Source: Ruminiclostridium sufflavum DSM 19573
Lineage (GTDB): Bacteria > Bacillota > Clostridia > Acetivibrionales > DSM-1351
DNA: 64,000 nucleotides
NCBI RefSeq assembly: GCF_003208175.1
Contig: NZ_QKMR01000001.1
Coordinates: 291,615 to 355,614 of the forward strand
Direction: 5' to 3'
Part shown: piece after piece, positions 7,111-16,921 of the stretch
Position numbering within the stretch: position 1 is the first letter of the stretch
How the letters are laid out: every line of letters begins with the position of its first letter
Translations under genes and position numbers: made by a program
The notes under the pieces: model-generated
The model's database searches: none
What the model was told of the DNA's origin: nothing
The model's input: only the letters and a program-made list of their open reading frames with translations

Positions 7111-9357
7111 GTGAAGAGTCCATGCCGTTACAAAATGGATTTTTATATCAGAATACAGGGCATGGCTATGTTAATGGAATTTATATATCAGAATCCCGCA
7201 CTTTCACCGCAGGAACGAACAAACAACTTACTTTCGCTCATGACATTAGAAGAAAAAGTCGGACAAATGATGCAAATAAGCTATAATACATTAAGTGCTG
7301 AAGAGGCAGAGGATTGGGCAAGTAATAAAAAGGCAGGCTCCTTCCTGCACGTTCTGGGCAAGAAGGCGGAACACCTTCAGGAACTGGCATTATCAACACG
7401 CCTTGGCATTCCTATAATATTCGGAATTGATGCAATACATGGCCATGGGCTTATGAACGGCTCAACTATTTTCCCGTCCCAGCTTGGAATGTCCTGCAGC
7501 TGGAATCCCGAGCTGCTTGAAAAAGCAGGCAGGGTAACCGCCAGGGAAGCTGCGGCAGACGGCATACATTGGACCTTTTCACCGGTTCTTTGCATTGGCA
7601 GGGATTTGCGCTGGGGACGCATAAATGAAACCTTCGGAGAAGATTCATATCTGATAGGTGTGCTGGCCTCTGCCATTATAAAGGGTTATCAGGGCAAAAG
7701 CCTGTCTGACGCCGACAGTATTCTTGCCTGTGCAAAGCATTATCTCGGATATGGAGAAAGCACAGGCGGAAAAGATGCCTATGATACAGAAGTGACCTGC
7801 AGAAAAATCCGGGAGGTATTTCTTCCGCCTTTCAAAAAAGCCATCGAGGCAGGCTGTGCAACCTTTATGACAGGTTATCAGTCTATTGACGGCACTCCGA
7901 TGGCAATAAATAAAAAGCTGCTGTATGACATACTGAAGCAGGAGCTTGGCTTTAAAGGCTTTGTAGTAACAGACTACAATAACACTGGAAGTCTTGTAAC
8001 CCTGCAGATGGTTTCTCCTGATCTCGATGATGCTTCAAAAAAGACTGTTGAAGCAGGTAATGATATGATTATGGCCACAAATGATTTTTACGAGTCGGCA
8101 ATCCGGCTTGTTAAGTCGGGCCTGCTTTCCGAATCCTTGATAGATGAAGCTGCTGGAAGAATATTATCAATCAAATTTTCCTCAGGTCTTTTCGATGTCA
8201 AAAAGAAAAGCGGCTATGCCAGCAGAAGCGTTATCTCCTGTAAGGAGCACCTGCAGGTTAATATGGAGCTGACAAGACAATCAATCGTATTACTTAAAAA
8301 TGATAAAAATATTCTCCCGCTGAACAAAAGCACAAACATTAAAAAGCTGGCGGTAATTGGGCCAAATGCCGATAACTTAAAAGCACAGCTGGGGGACTGG
8401 ACCTTTTTTACTCATCCCGATCCAAATCCCGAGGCGGTTCCCGCTTTTGAGTATTATACCATGCTTAGAGGCATTTCTGAGCGTTCCCGTTTAAAAGGGA
8501 TTGAAACGGTATATCATAAAGGCTGCGATATCCTTGATGATGAGAATCAGAATATTGAAGACGCAGTTTCAGCAGCAGCAGCTTGTGATGCCATTATAGC
8601 GGTTATAGGGGATTGTGTGGAGCAAAACGGGGAATTCAAGGACAGAGCCAATCTGGATTTATCAGGGGCACAGCAGAAGCTGCTTAAAGCTTTGAAGGCT
8701 CTTGGCAAGCCGCTGATTGCTGTATTGGTAAACGGAAAGCCTCTATGTGTTCCGTGGCTTCAAAAAAATGCCGATGCCGTTGTCGAAAGCTTCAATTCCG
8801 GTATATTGGGCGGCAAAGCAGTTGCAGAGCTTCTTTACGGTGATTTTGTCCCCAGCGGAAAGCTTACTGTTTCCTTTCCTTATCACAGCGGTCAAATTCC
8901 TGTTTACTATAATCAGCTAAGTGGCTGGCACAGTCCGAAATATATGGATCTTGCCGAAAGAAATGCACTTTATCCCTTTGGCTTCGGGCTGTCCTACACA
9001 AAATATCAATACTCAAATCTCGTGCTGTCTTCCGCTGTATGCGGCAAAGAAGATACTGTTGCGGTGCAGGTTGATATTACAAATACAGGAGAATACGCTG
9101 GTACCGAAATTGTTCAGCTTTATATAAACGATAAGGTCAGCTCTGTAATGACACCTGAAAAGGAATTAAAAGGCTTTGAAAGAGTATCTCTTAAAGCAGG
9201 AGAAACAAAAACCGTAACTATGAGCCTTCAGATATCGGCCCTGGCAATTGTTACCCCTGATGAAAGATATGTGGTTGAGCCCGGCGAATTTGAAATTATG
9301 GTCGGTCCTGACTCAAAAGCTTCAAGCCTGTTGAAGAAAACCCTGACAGTATGTTGA
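7111..9357 (+). CDS. Glycoside hydrolase family 3 beta-glucosidase (start uncertain)
   Basis: Up to 748 aa, without a signal peptide, hence a cytoplasmic enzyme expected to hydrolyse cello-oligosaccharides or other beta-glucosides. GH3 N-terminal domain motifs: TLEEKVGQMMQ, FGIDAIHGH, FSPVLCIGRDLRWGR, ACAKHYLGYG and GFKGFVVTDYNNTG, with the predicted nucleophile Asp288. The second alpha/beta domain (about 395-620) contains SIVLLKNDKNILPLN, and a fibronectin-III-like domain (about 655-740, VDITNTGEYAGTEIVQLYI) ends the protein. The start is a problem: AGGAGG at 7106-7111 serves best an ATG at 7122 that is in another frame. Within the GH3 frame the choices are GTG 7111 or ATG 7135, 7162, 7168 and 7174; homologous proteins typically begin near 7174 (MEFIYQNPALSPQER). 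Confidence 0.93.
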   Translation: MKSPCRYKMDFYIRIQGMAMLMEFIYQNPALSPQERTNNLLSLMTLEEKVGQMMQISYNTLSAEEAEDWASNKKAGSFLHVLGKKAEHLQELALSTRLGIPIIFGIDAIHGHGLMNGSTIFPSQLGMSCSWNPELLEKAGRVTAREAAADGIHWTFSPVLCIGRDLRWGRINETFGEDSYLIGVLASAIIKGYQGKSLSDADSILACAKHYLGYGESTGGKDAYDTEVTCRKIREVFLPPFKKAIEAGCATFMTGYQSIDGTPMAINKKLLYDILKQELGFKGFVVTDYNNTGSLVTLQMVSPDLDDASKKTVEAGNDMIMATNDFYESAIRLVKSGLLSESLIDEAAGRILSIKFSSGLFDVKKKSGYASRSVISCKEHLQVNMELTRQSIVLLKNDKNILPLNKSTNIKKLAVIGPNADNLKAQLGDWTFFTHPDPNPEAVPAFEYYTMLRGISERSRLKGIETVYHKGCDILDDENQNIEDAVSAAAACDAIIAVIGDCVEQNGEFKDRANLDLSGAQQKLLKALKALGKPLIAVLVNGKPLCVPWLQKNADAVVESFNSGILGGKAVAELLYGDFVPSGKLTVSFPYHSGQIPVYYNQLSGWHSPKYMDLAERNALYPFGFGLSYTKYQYSNLVLSSAVCGKEDTVAVQVDITNTGEYAGTEIVQLYINDKVSSVMTPEKELKGFERVSLKAGETKTVTMSLQISALAIVTPDERYVVEPGEFEIMVGPDSKASSLLKKTLTVC
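7135..7194 (+). repeat. Imperfect ~40-bp duplication at the GH3 5' end
   Basis: ATGGATTTTTATATCAGAAT (7135-7154) recurs as a 21-nt variant at 7174-7194 beginning ATGGAATTT. The shared TATCAGAAT is offset by exactly 40 bp, which is not a multiple of three, so the ribosome-proximal ATG at 7122 reads FLYQNT in its first copy but is thrown out of frame before the GH3 catalytic region. Confidence 0.6.
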
Positions 9358-9413
9358 TAATAAAGGAGCCGTTGTCAGCGCTGGCTGCTGTACCCGTTTG
9401 GATGTGCAGAATG

Positions 9414-9545
9414 TCAATTCCATGCTGTTTCTATTATTTTGCTCAAATCATCGTACTTTGGTTTCCAGCCTAACAGATTAATTGCTTTTTCTGCTGATGC
9501 CACAAGTGTGCCGGGATCTCCCGGTCTCCTTGGTGCATCTGTATT
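9414..9545 (-). pseudogene. galE: C-terminal remnant of UDP-glucose 4-epimerase
   Basis: Minus-strand reading gives [17 protein letters not shown], then [16 protein letters not shown], then [10 protein letters not shown] and a stop. This is the characteristic GalE C-terminus (A-R-R-x-G-D-P-x-x-L-V-A-S, GWxPxYxxL, IIxxAWxW). Only about 43 codons remain of roughly 330; the sequence upstream is an AT-rich terminator and the polyketide synthase gene, so the rest has been deleted. It is a scar of gene loss or of insertion of the neighbouring cluster. Confidence 0.8.
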
Positions 9546-9555
9546 AAATAATAAT

Positions 9556-9609
9556 ACAAAAAAAAGAAGCTCTTAACTGTATTTTTGCATTTACAATTAA
9601 TAGCTTCTT
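9556..9609 (-). terminator. Rho-independent terminator of the PKS operon
   Basis: Arms AAGAAGCTCTTAA (9564-9576) and TTAATAGCTTCTT (9597-9609) pair at 12 of 13 positions; on the minus strand the stem is followed by eight T residues (9558-9565 complement). It lies 39 bp after the PKS stop codon. Confidence 0.85.
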
Positions 9610-9647
9610 CATTATTATAAAAAATAATGTATTAAGGTTAAATATTC

Positions 9648-12600
9648 CTATCTCACAGCAACAAAATTATCTTTATTTCCTTCTAATATTTCATTCAGAA
9701 CTACCTCTGAAATTTCAGAAATTGTAGCACCGCGCAATAAATACAATGCCCTGAAGCGCACGCCTGTCTTTTTAAGTATCTCTGCAGCCAGTTCCTGCGC
9801 CATCAGTGAATCGATTCCCAATTCCACAAGGTCTGAATTGCTTTCAATCCGGCTGCTCTCAATTTTAAGGATTGCCGCAGCCATATTGACAATGTGGCCT
9901 GTTACCGCAAATATACGCTGGGAGGAGTCTTCCCTTATAATCCTTCTTCTGAATGCATCAAGCTCATCATCAACGGAAGCTTCAGCTTCTTCCTTCACAA
10001 GTTCCGCAATACGGCCTGCAGGCATTGAAATGTCAGAAGCCCACTTTTTCCAATCCATATTAAAAATACCTATCTGCGTACATTCCCCGAATAATGCAGG
10101 TAAAATACACCTTAAGCCCTGACGCGATGTAATGCCCTTTATTCCTATCCGTTCAAGGTGAGCTTTCAGCCTCTCATTTCCGGCAGCCATACCTACATCC
10201 TCAATGACTCCCCAATTGATGCTCAGACCCTTTTGTCCCAAGCCTCTTCTGTACTGCATCAAGCCGTCAAGAAAAGCATTGGCGGCAGCATAGTTTGCCT
10301 GAGAGCTATTGCCCGTCATTGAGGCCACAGATGAATAGCAAATAAAGAAGTCAAGTACATTATCCCTCAAGGCATGATGAAGATTCCAAGCCCCCAGTGC
10401 CTTTCCCTTCATAACAGCCTGAATCTGTACGTCAGTCAGCGAGTCCAGTGCGGCATCGTCAATTATTCCCGCCGTATGAATAACACCTCTAATCTCCGGG
10501 AAGGCGGCTTTACACCTGTCAATAGCCTGAGCCAGAGCCAGACCGTCTGAAATATCCACTCTTTCATCTAAAATACGTACACCCTTTATTTGAAGCTCAG
10601 ACACAGTCTTCTGGGCTTCCGGAGTGTTACCTCCGCTTCTGCTCAGCACAATAATATTACGGGCATCATGTTCAGCCAGCCATCTCAAAGTTTCCAGCCC
10701 CATGCCTCCCCAGCCTCCTGTGACTACGTAGGCAGCGTCCTCCTTTATAAAGCTGTATGAAAGCCGGGTGCTCAACGGTACAGGCTCACCGTATACCTCC
10801 AGCACCGCAGCCCATGTTATTTCACCTTTTGCACGGATTTTCAGCAGCTCCTCTATTCTTGTTATGCTTAACGGCTTTACCTCAAACTTATTCATAATTG
10901 AACCAAGCTCTTTTAATTGCCCTAAAATGCTCCCTAGCCTTTCAGAGCTGTCAAAGCATAACGCCTTTGTATTCATAATATGGAACTGAATCCCTTTTGC
11001 AAATACACGCACAGGTATTTTCTCGGATTCATCGGAGCCGTCATCAAAGCATATATATTTCCCTCCGTTTGAAGAAAGCTCGATACTCTTTTGCATCAAA
11101 AGTCCGGCAGAGCTTACAATAATATTTATTCCCTTCCCACAGGTTACCTGCCGTACTTTGTCTATAAATCCGAAATTGCTTGAGTCCAAAACATAATCCG
11201 CTCCTATTTCTGCAAGCTGCTCTCTTCCATGCTGCCCGTCATGAGTTGCAAAAACCTCGGCACCCTTCCACTTTGCCAGTAAGACAACTGCAAGCTGTAT
11301 TCTTCCAATCACCTGATGAACTAATACAGTTTCTCCTTCATGCAGATTACCTTTATTGAAAAGCACCTCATAGGCAATAATCCATTCCGGCAATGTAACC
11401 GCTTCATGGAAAGACATTCCCTCAGGTGCCTTGATTACGGCACCTGCAGGCAAGGTTGCAAACGACCTTATATTTTCCTGAGGACTTAACACAACAACTC
11501 TCTGATTTTCCGACAGCTCTGACACAGCATCTCCTACACGTGTTACAGCTCCGCAGCAATATGAAAGTATTCTTTCTCCTGACGGATTCCTGACAACAGC
11601 AGAAAGATTTACAGGATAGCACGTATGTACTGCTATTTCAATTTCATCCTTTGCCGGTGCCCTTCGGGCTGTTTCCGCAAAATGCCCCGAATCAGATTGA
11701 TACATAAAGCTTGCAGCTTTTTCTGCCAAACTTTTTTGATCTTTTAATTCATATCTTTCCAATCTGGCTGCATAACGGATATTATTACGATAAGCAATTT
11801 CTGTTTCCTTGTCAGCCGCCATAATTTCACTTAACAAATCAGCCGCACCGGTACCCGGAATAAGGCTGTTCAAATCAACAACCCTGACCTGATAATCCGC
11901 ATATTCAAGTCCAAGCACTCTGGCAAAGCCTATCAGAGCATTTTGTCCGGGATTCCTGCAAAGAATATCCTTTCCTACCGCTTGGGCACGGCAAAGGCCA
12001 ATACAGAATTTACAATTCTGATTTGATATGGCTTTTCCCATAGACTGTACTATATGAGTTAAATCTGTCACATCAACCGTTCCTGCGGCATACAGGGAGT
12101 AATCCGTATCTCCTTTATCCTGAATATCCAGTCCCCATAAATATACAACGGCACCAATGTCCCTGTCTGAAATATATCTGAACAGCTGTTCAATATCCTC
12201 AGAGGAATTGCGCCTTACCTTAAATTTATCAGCTCCCCAGCGTTCAAATTGCCGTCCTTCCGACACTTCTACACATGAAATCCTGCGGCTTACAGCTTCG
12301 CGGAGCAACTGCGCACCAATCCCCTTTTGATCTGTAAAAACAAGCCATGTCTGAGGCTTATATAAAATTTCTCCGGCTGCAGCCGGCTTTGATACCTGCA
12401 CCCATTTATTGATATATTGAGCGGGCAGCTCGCTGCCTATAGCTTTTTTATCAGCCGCAAGGCCTCTCACTGCCACATCCTTCAGCTGGACACAAAGATT
12501 ATTTTCGCTGTCATATATGGCTATGTCGCCATGAATCTCCTGATAATTCCTTGCAGTTATCCTTCCATGACACCATGCGCTGCTGCCGGGTTTTTTGCAG

Positions 12601-15600
12601 AAATATATGCTTCCGATAGAAAAAGGAATATACAGCCTGTCTTCCCGTCGAAGCTCATCAGCCGCCAACGCCAGAAGTGATTGGAATGCCCCGTCTAAAA
12701 GAGTGGGATGAATAAAATACTCCTTCACCTCATCTTTATAATCCTTGTTGACCTCAACTTCCGTCAATATTTCATCCTTATCAGCAAAGCCCTGCTTCAA
12801 GGTTTTAAAACCGGAACCAAATTCAAGACCCAGTTCCTTAAGCAGCTGATAGAAAGCATCAATCATCAGAGGTTTAGTATTCTTAGCCGATAATTGCTCA
12901 CGTTCCAAAGAAGGCAGACCTTCCGGAAGGGTCAAGGTGAACATTTTCCCGCTTGCATTTTTAACCCATGCAGAATCAGCTTTCAGGGAGCGGCTGTAAA
13001 TACTGAAGGCCTCCCCGTCAGAATCCTTCACCAGCCTCAGGACAGGAGAGCTCAACACCTCCAAGGTCTGGTGGAACTTAAAATTCTCCAGTAAAATCTG
13101 ACTGCCCTTTTTTAAATTTGCAGCCAATGCCATCTCAACATAGCCTGCACCGGGAAATATAACCTCCTGCTGAATACGGTGGTCATTCAAATATCCTTGT
13201 CTGACAAGCGACAACTCGCCTTCCCATACAGGCAAAGGCTCATCCTTTTTTGCTCTCAGCAGAGGATGCCCCGGTATACCTAATCTGTCTGCCTTAGACA
13301 GCTCAGTTTCATACCATACGGTTTCCTTGTCCCAGGGATATGAGCCAAATCGGACCAAATTTCCCGAGGGATACAGCTTTCCCCAGTCAATATGAACTCC
13401 GCGCGCAAACAGAGCTGCTATTGAAACACATAAGGTCTTAAACTGAGGTTCTTTACGATTCTGTGAAGCAAAGGTTTCTCCCTCCGTTCCCTGTAACCCG
13501 TCTTTTATTGCAGAAGCAAGCACCGGATGAGGACCTATTTCTATAAAAGTATTATATCCGTCTTTTATCATCTGTGAAATTGCAGCTGAGAAACAAACCG
13601 TATTCCTTAAATTTTTCCACCAATAGCCGGCATTATGTGCAGCTTCCTGCACCTGCTCTCCTGTCACACTTGAATACAGAGGAATCTCAGGTGCCTGCGG
13701 AGACAGCTTTTGCAAGTCTTGAAGAAATTCTTCATTTAGGGATTCCATCTGATAGCTGTGATATGCAACCTCCACCGCAAGCAGACGATTAAAATGCCCT
13801 TCGGCAGACAGTTTTTCAGATACTGCCTGAAGAGCCTCGGGGCTGCCGGATAAGGTAATGGAATTAAAGCTGTTTATAGCTGCTATAGAAACAAATTCAT
13901 CCATCCCCTCCAAATAAGGTACAATTTCCGTTTGGGACAGCTGCACTGCCAGCATCCTTCCTGCACCCGCCTTCTGCTGCTGCAGACGGCTTCTGTTGTA
14001 AGTAACGGTTAAAGCTTCTCTCAAGGTAAGAGCTCCGGCAATATATGCGGCAGCAATTTCTCCTACACTGTGGCCTATAATACCTGAAGGGGTTAACCCA
14101 TATGTTTTTGCTATTTCAGCCAGCATAACCTGAAGCACAAAATTACCGGGCTGTGCCTGCCACGGTTCATTCATCGGCAATCCCGAGCCATCTGAAAACA
14201 ACTCCTGCAAGGACCATCCTGCTAATGGCTTCCATACTTCGTCGCACCTAGCCAAAATTCTTCGGGCATTTTCATCCTTTTCAAGCAGTTCCATTCCCAT
14301 TCCCCAATATTGAGGCCCCATACCGGTAAAAACAAAGGCACATTTAGCCTCATTTACCTTTTTTCTTGGACCGGTAATAACACTTCCGTATGTCTTTGCT
14401 TTAGAATTAAATATATACAGACTTTCACGCAATTCTTCCATATTGGAAGCAACAGCCGCATATCTGTGTTTTAAATGGCTTTGCCGAACTCCAAGAGTGT
14501 ATCCGATATCCTCAATATCAACATCAAAGCTTTTTTCAAGTGTGGCAGAAATTCTTCTGATTCTCTGCAAAAGTGAATTGGAAGCTGCAGCCGTAACCGG
14601 AAAAATCATCGGCCTTTGCTGCCTCTGAGTCCGGATATGCTTGATTTTGGGAGCCTCCTCCAGAATTATATGTGCATTAGTGCCTCCAAAACCGAAGGAA
14701 TTAACACCTGCCCGTGCAGCTCCCTTGTGCTTGGGCCATGGAGTAAGCTCCACAGGCACCTTCAGCCTCAATTTATCAAAATCAATTTCAGGATTAGGCT
14801 CCTTGAAATGAAGATTAGGTGTAATAACCTTGTTCTTCAGGCATAAAACAGTTTTTATCACAGCCGCCACAGCCGCTGCCGCTTCAAGATGTCCTATATT
14901 GGTTTTGCACGAACCGATAATAAGGCTGGAGCTGCCGGAACGCTGGGTTGCCACAGCCGTGCCGATCGAAGTTGTTTCAGCCTTATCACCTGCCTTTGTG
15001 CCTGTTCCATGAGCTTCAATATATTGAACATCCTCCGGAAAAACACCTGCATGCTGATACAGCTCCTCCAGAAGTTTGATTTGCGAATCTGCATTGGGTG
15101 CGGTGATGCCATCGCTGTGCCCATCCTGATTAACGGCAGAGTCCACAATAACCGCATGGATTGGATCTCCGTCCTGTATAGCGTCGGTCAGGCGTTTTAA
15201 AATCAAAATTCCCGCTCCCTCACCCCTGCCATAGCCGTCTGCGCTTTTGTCAAAGGTTTTGCACCGTCCGTCAGCAGCAAGAAAGCCTCCCTTGCACATG
15301 GAAATCATATACTCGGGACGTATCATTACATTTACTCCCCCTGTCACGGCAAGATTGCAGCCGCCACTCAGCAAGTCCCTGCAAGCCAGATGTATGGCAA
15401 CCGCAGAAGAAGAGCAGGCTGTATCTACAGTCAAACTGGGGCCTCTCAAATTGAAGGTGTATGAAATTCTGTTGGACAGCATACCAACGGTAGAGCTTAT
15501 AGCTGTATGCGTTGTAATAGCCTCTCTGTTATATACATTCAGCAAATGAATCTGATTATCTAATGTAAAGCCTCCTATATAAACTCCGCTTTTAGTGCCT

Positions 15601-15992
15601 GACAGATTGCCCGCAACCACACCTGCATCCTCAAAGGCTTCCCATGTGAGCTCCAAGAGCAGGCGCTGCTGCGGATCGAGAGGAGTAGCCTCACGGGTGG
15701 AAATACCAAAAAACCCCGAATCAAACTGGTCAATTCCTTCCTGTAAAAATGAGCCCCGCTTGACATAAGCTTTACCCGGCACTTCCGAATCCGGACTATA
15801 AAACTTTTTGATATCCCATCTGTTTTCTGGAATTTCACAGGAAGCATCCCTTTTATTTTTTAACAGATTCCAGTAGGCCTCAGGATTTGAAGCGCCTCCC
15901 GGAAAGCGGCATGCCATTCCGATAATAGCAATGCGTGTTTCCTCGCAGTTATTCAGCTTATTTGAGTTGTATGTATTTTTATATGAATTCAT
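9648..15992 (-). CDS. Single-module type I polyketide synthase (KS-AT-DH-psiKR-ER-KR-ACP)
   Basis: 2114 aa. KS (20-445) has the triad Cys193 (TACSSS), His328 (EAHGTGT) and His368 (NIGHLEAA). AT (550-870) has GHSVG with Ser642 and AYHS with His745; the pocket motif VAYHS is neither the HAFH nor the YASH consensus, so malonyl use is only likely. DH (905-1180) has His938 and Asp1100 in HPTLLDGAFQ, but its HxxxGxxxxP motif reads HRIQQEVIFP, with Gln for Gly. Residues 1200-1410 are a KR structural subdomain. The ER (1430-1740) has HQVIGRIQLA where the NADPH loop normally reads HxxxGGVG, so it is probably impaired. KR (1752-1970) keeps TGGWGGMG, Ser1887/1888 and Tyr1901. ACP carries LGIDSL with Ser2062. 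No thioesterase or loading module; it may act iteratively and release its chain to another protein. Start follows AAAGGAAAAGAA. Last gene of operon B. Confidence 0.95.
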   Translation of the reverse strand: MNSYKNTYNSNKLNNCEETRIAIIGMACRFPGGASNPEAYWNLLKNKRDASCEIPENRWDIKKFYSPDSEVPGKAYVKRGSFLQEGIDQFDSGFFGISTREATPLDPQQRLLLELTWEAFEDAGVVAGNLSGTKSGVYIGGFTLDNQIHLLNVYNREAITTHTAISSTVGMLSNRISYTFNLRGPSLTVDTACSSSAVAIHLACRDLLSGGCNLAVTGGVNVMIRPEYMISMCKGGFLAADGRCKTFDKSADGYGRGEGAGILILKRLTDAIQDGDPIHAVIVDSAVNQDGHSDGITAPNADSQIKLLEELYQHAGVFPEDVQYIEAHGTGTKAGDKAETTSIGTAVATQRSGSSSLIIGSCKTNIGHLEAAAAVAAVIKTVLCLKNKVITPNLHFKEPNPEIDFDKLRLKVPVELTPWPKHKGAARAGVNSFGFGGTNAHIILEEAPKIKHIRTQRQQRPMIFPVTAAASNSLLQRIRRISATLEKSFDVDIEDIGYTLGVRQSHLKHRYAAVASNMEELRESLYIFNSKAKTYGSVITGPRKKVNEAKCAFVFTGMGPQYWGMGMELLEKDENARRILARCDEVWKPLAGWSLQELFSDGSGLPMNEPWQAQPGNFVLQVMLAEIAKTYGLTPSGIIGHSVGEIAAAYIAGALTLREALTVTYNRSRLQQQKAGAGRMLAVQLSQTEIVPYLEGMDEFVSIAAINSFNSITLSGSPEALQAVSEKLSAEGHFNRLLAVEVAYHSYQMESLNEEFLQDLQKLSPQAPEIPLYSSVTGEQVQEAAHNAGYWWKNLRNTVCFSAAISQMIKDGYNTFIEIGPHPVLASAIKDGLQGTEGETFASQNRKEPQFKTLCVSIAALFARGVHIDWGKLYPSGNLVRFGSYPWDKETVWYETELSKADRLGIPGHPLLRAKKDEPLPVWEGELSLVRQGYLNDHRIQQEVIFPGAGYVEMALAANLKKGSQILLENFKFHQTLEVLSSPVLRLVKDSDGEAFSIYSRSLKADSAWVKNASGKMFTLTLPEGLPSLEREQLSAKNTKPLMIDAFYQLLKELGLEFGSGFKTLKQGFADKDEILTEVEVNKDYKDEVKEYFIHPTLLDGAFQSLLALAADELRREDRLYIPFSIGSIYFCKKPGSSAWCHGRITARNYQEIHGDIAIYDSENNLCVQLKDVAVRGLAADKKAIGSELPAQYINKWVQVSKPAAAGEILYKPQTWLVFTDQKGIGAQLLREAVSRRISCVEVSEGRQFERWGADKFKVRRNSSEDIEQLFRYISDRDIGAVVYLWGLDIQDKGDTDYSLYAAGTVDVTDLTHIVQSMGKAISNQNCKFCIGLCRAQAVGKDILCRNPGQNALIGFARVLGLEYADYQVRVVDLNSLIPGTGAADLLSEIMAADKETEIAYRNNIRYAARLERYELKDQKSLAEKAASFMYQSDSGHFAETARRAPAKDEIEIAVHTCYPVNLSAVVRNPSGERILSYCCGAVTRVGDAVSELSENQRVVVLSPQENIRSFATLPAGAVIKAPEGMSFHEAVTLPEWIIAYEVLFNKGNLHEGETVLVHQVIGRIQLAVVLLAKWKGAEVFATHDGQHGREQLAEIGADYVLDSSNFGFIDKVRQVTCGKGINIIVSSAGLLMQKSIELSSNGGKYICFDDGSDESEKIPVRVFAKGIQFHIMNTKALCFDSSERLGSILGQLKELGSIMNKFEVKPLSITRIEELLKIRAKGEITWAAVLEVYGEPVPLSTRLSYSFIKEDAAYVVTGGWGGMGLETLRWLAEHDARNIIVLSRSGGNTPEAQKTVSELQIKGVRILDERVDISDGLALAQAIDRCKAAFPEIRGVIHTAGIIDDAALDSLTDVQIQAVMKGKALGAWNLHHALRDNVLDFFICYSSVASMTGNSSQANYAAANAFLDGLMQYRRGLGQKGLSINWGVIEDVGMAAGNERLKAHLERIGIKGITSRQGLRCILPALFGECTQIGIFNMDWKKWASDISMPAGRIAELVKEEAEASVDDELDAFRRRIIREDSSQRIFAVTGHIVNMAAAILKIESSRIESNSDLVELGIDSLMAQELAAEILKKTGVRFRALYLLRGATISEISEVVLNEILEGNKDNFVAVR

Positions 15993-16063
15993 TTTCTTTT
16001 CCTTTGTGTTCTCCTATTTTTTGCGTACTCTTTATAAAGCCTGTGAGTACGTATAAAAGCTTC

Positions 16064-16921
16064 CTACAAATTGCATGTCCAATTAACGGCTTGTGTCCCC
16101 ATCGGAGCAGAATTGTCATTCAACCAGCTGTGCAGATTTGCATCCGTCTGCCCCATAAGATAGGCGGAATAAGAGGCCATTTCCTTATAATCCAGATGAA
16201 AAACGCTTCTATACAGCTGGAAATTTGTACAGTCAGAGGTGTATACAGGTGCATTTTTACCGCTTCCTTTATGCTTTTCCTCTACCATTTCCACAAATGT
16301 TTTATACATATATATTTTACAACCGTCTTCTACGTTCAGTGCATTCTGAACAAACAGATTCATCGTTTCACTTGTATTCGGGCAGCTGGATGCCGCTCTG
16401 GCTATAGCCCAAAGGCTGTCACTCAAGGTGTTTAAATCGGCAGGCTGTATTCCCTTGTAATATCCAAGTATTATATTGATGGTAGAAGCCCAGTCAGAGC
16501 CATATGAACAGTTTATCTGATCATTTACTTCATTGGCCAGCACCGGGCATTGAAACAGTTCCTTTACATATCTTAAATAATCATTCATATTTCCTGCCTG
16601 AGCCGGATCAGAGGGATTAAAGCCTGTTTTCTGCTGAGTTAGCGCTAAAATCATAGCCAAAACAGTTGCCGGGCTCTGTGCAAGAAGTTCCTGTGCCTGT
16701 GCTGTCTGCCCCGTTACCTTGTAGTTTATATACCTGCTGTCCGCATTTAATGCATCACCTGCATTTGAACCAACCAAACGGGTATTGCATACTACAGGAC
16801 AAGGTGTACTGTTATCTGCCGCCGTCATAAAATTCTGCGGCTGCAATTCTATTGCCTTATTTATTTTGCTAAATTCAGGTTTGCCTAGATTACCAACCCA
16901 TTCAATAAATTTATTAGTCAT
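16064..16921 (-). CDS. Uncharacterised protein, paralog 1 of the PKS operon
   Basis: 285 aa, no signal peptide, no transmembrane segment. Central motif KTGFNPSDPAQAG, then YVKELFQCPVL, DWASTINIILGYYKGI, FVQNALNV and a C-terminal HSWLNDNSAPMGTQ. These blocks recur with the same order and spacing in the protein at 18197 (AGYNPTDLDNAG, FVQKLVNCPLF, DWNTMIDSIADTFEGI, FVQNVINV, DDWLNDNKTSTAGTQ), proving common origin. Start ATG follows GGAGGTATTCCT. 71 bp separate it from the PKS, so it is probably co-transcribed. Function unknown; with no catalytic motif visible, a structural or ligand-binding role linked to the polyketide is a guess. Confidence 0.75.
   Translation of the reverse strand: MTNKFIEWVGNLGKPEFSKINKAIELQPQNFMTAADNSTPCPVVCNTRLVGSNAGDALNADSRYINYKVTGQTAQAQELLAQSPATVLAMILALTQQKTGFNPSDPAQAGNMNDYLRYVKELFQCPVLANEVNDQINCSYGSDWASTINIILGYYKGIQPADLNTLSDSLWAIARAASSCPNTSETMNLFVQNALNVEDGCKIYMYKTFVEMVEEKHKGSGKNAPVYTSDCTNFQLYRSVFHLDYKEMASYSAYLMGQTDANLHSWLNDNSAPMGTQAVNWTCNL

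Noticed and set aside
11422..15200. Plus- and minus-strand open frames inside the PKS gene
   Set aside because: The PKS domains are continuous across this region, so these are out-of-frame shadows.
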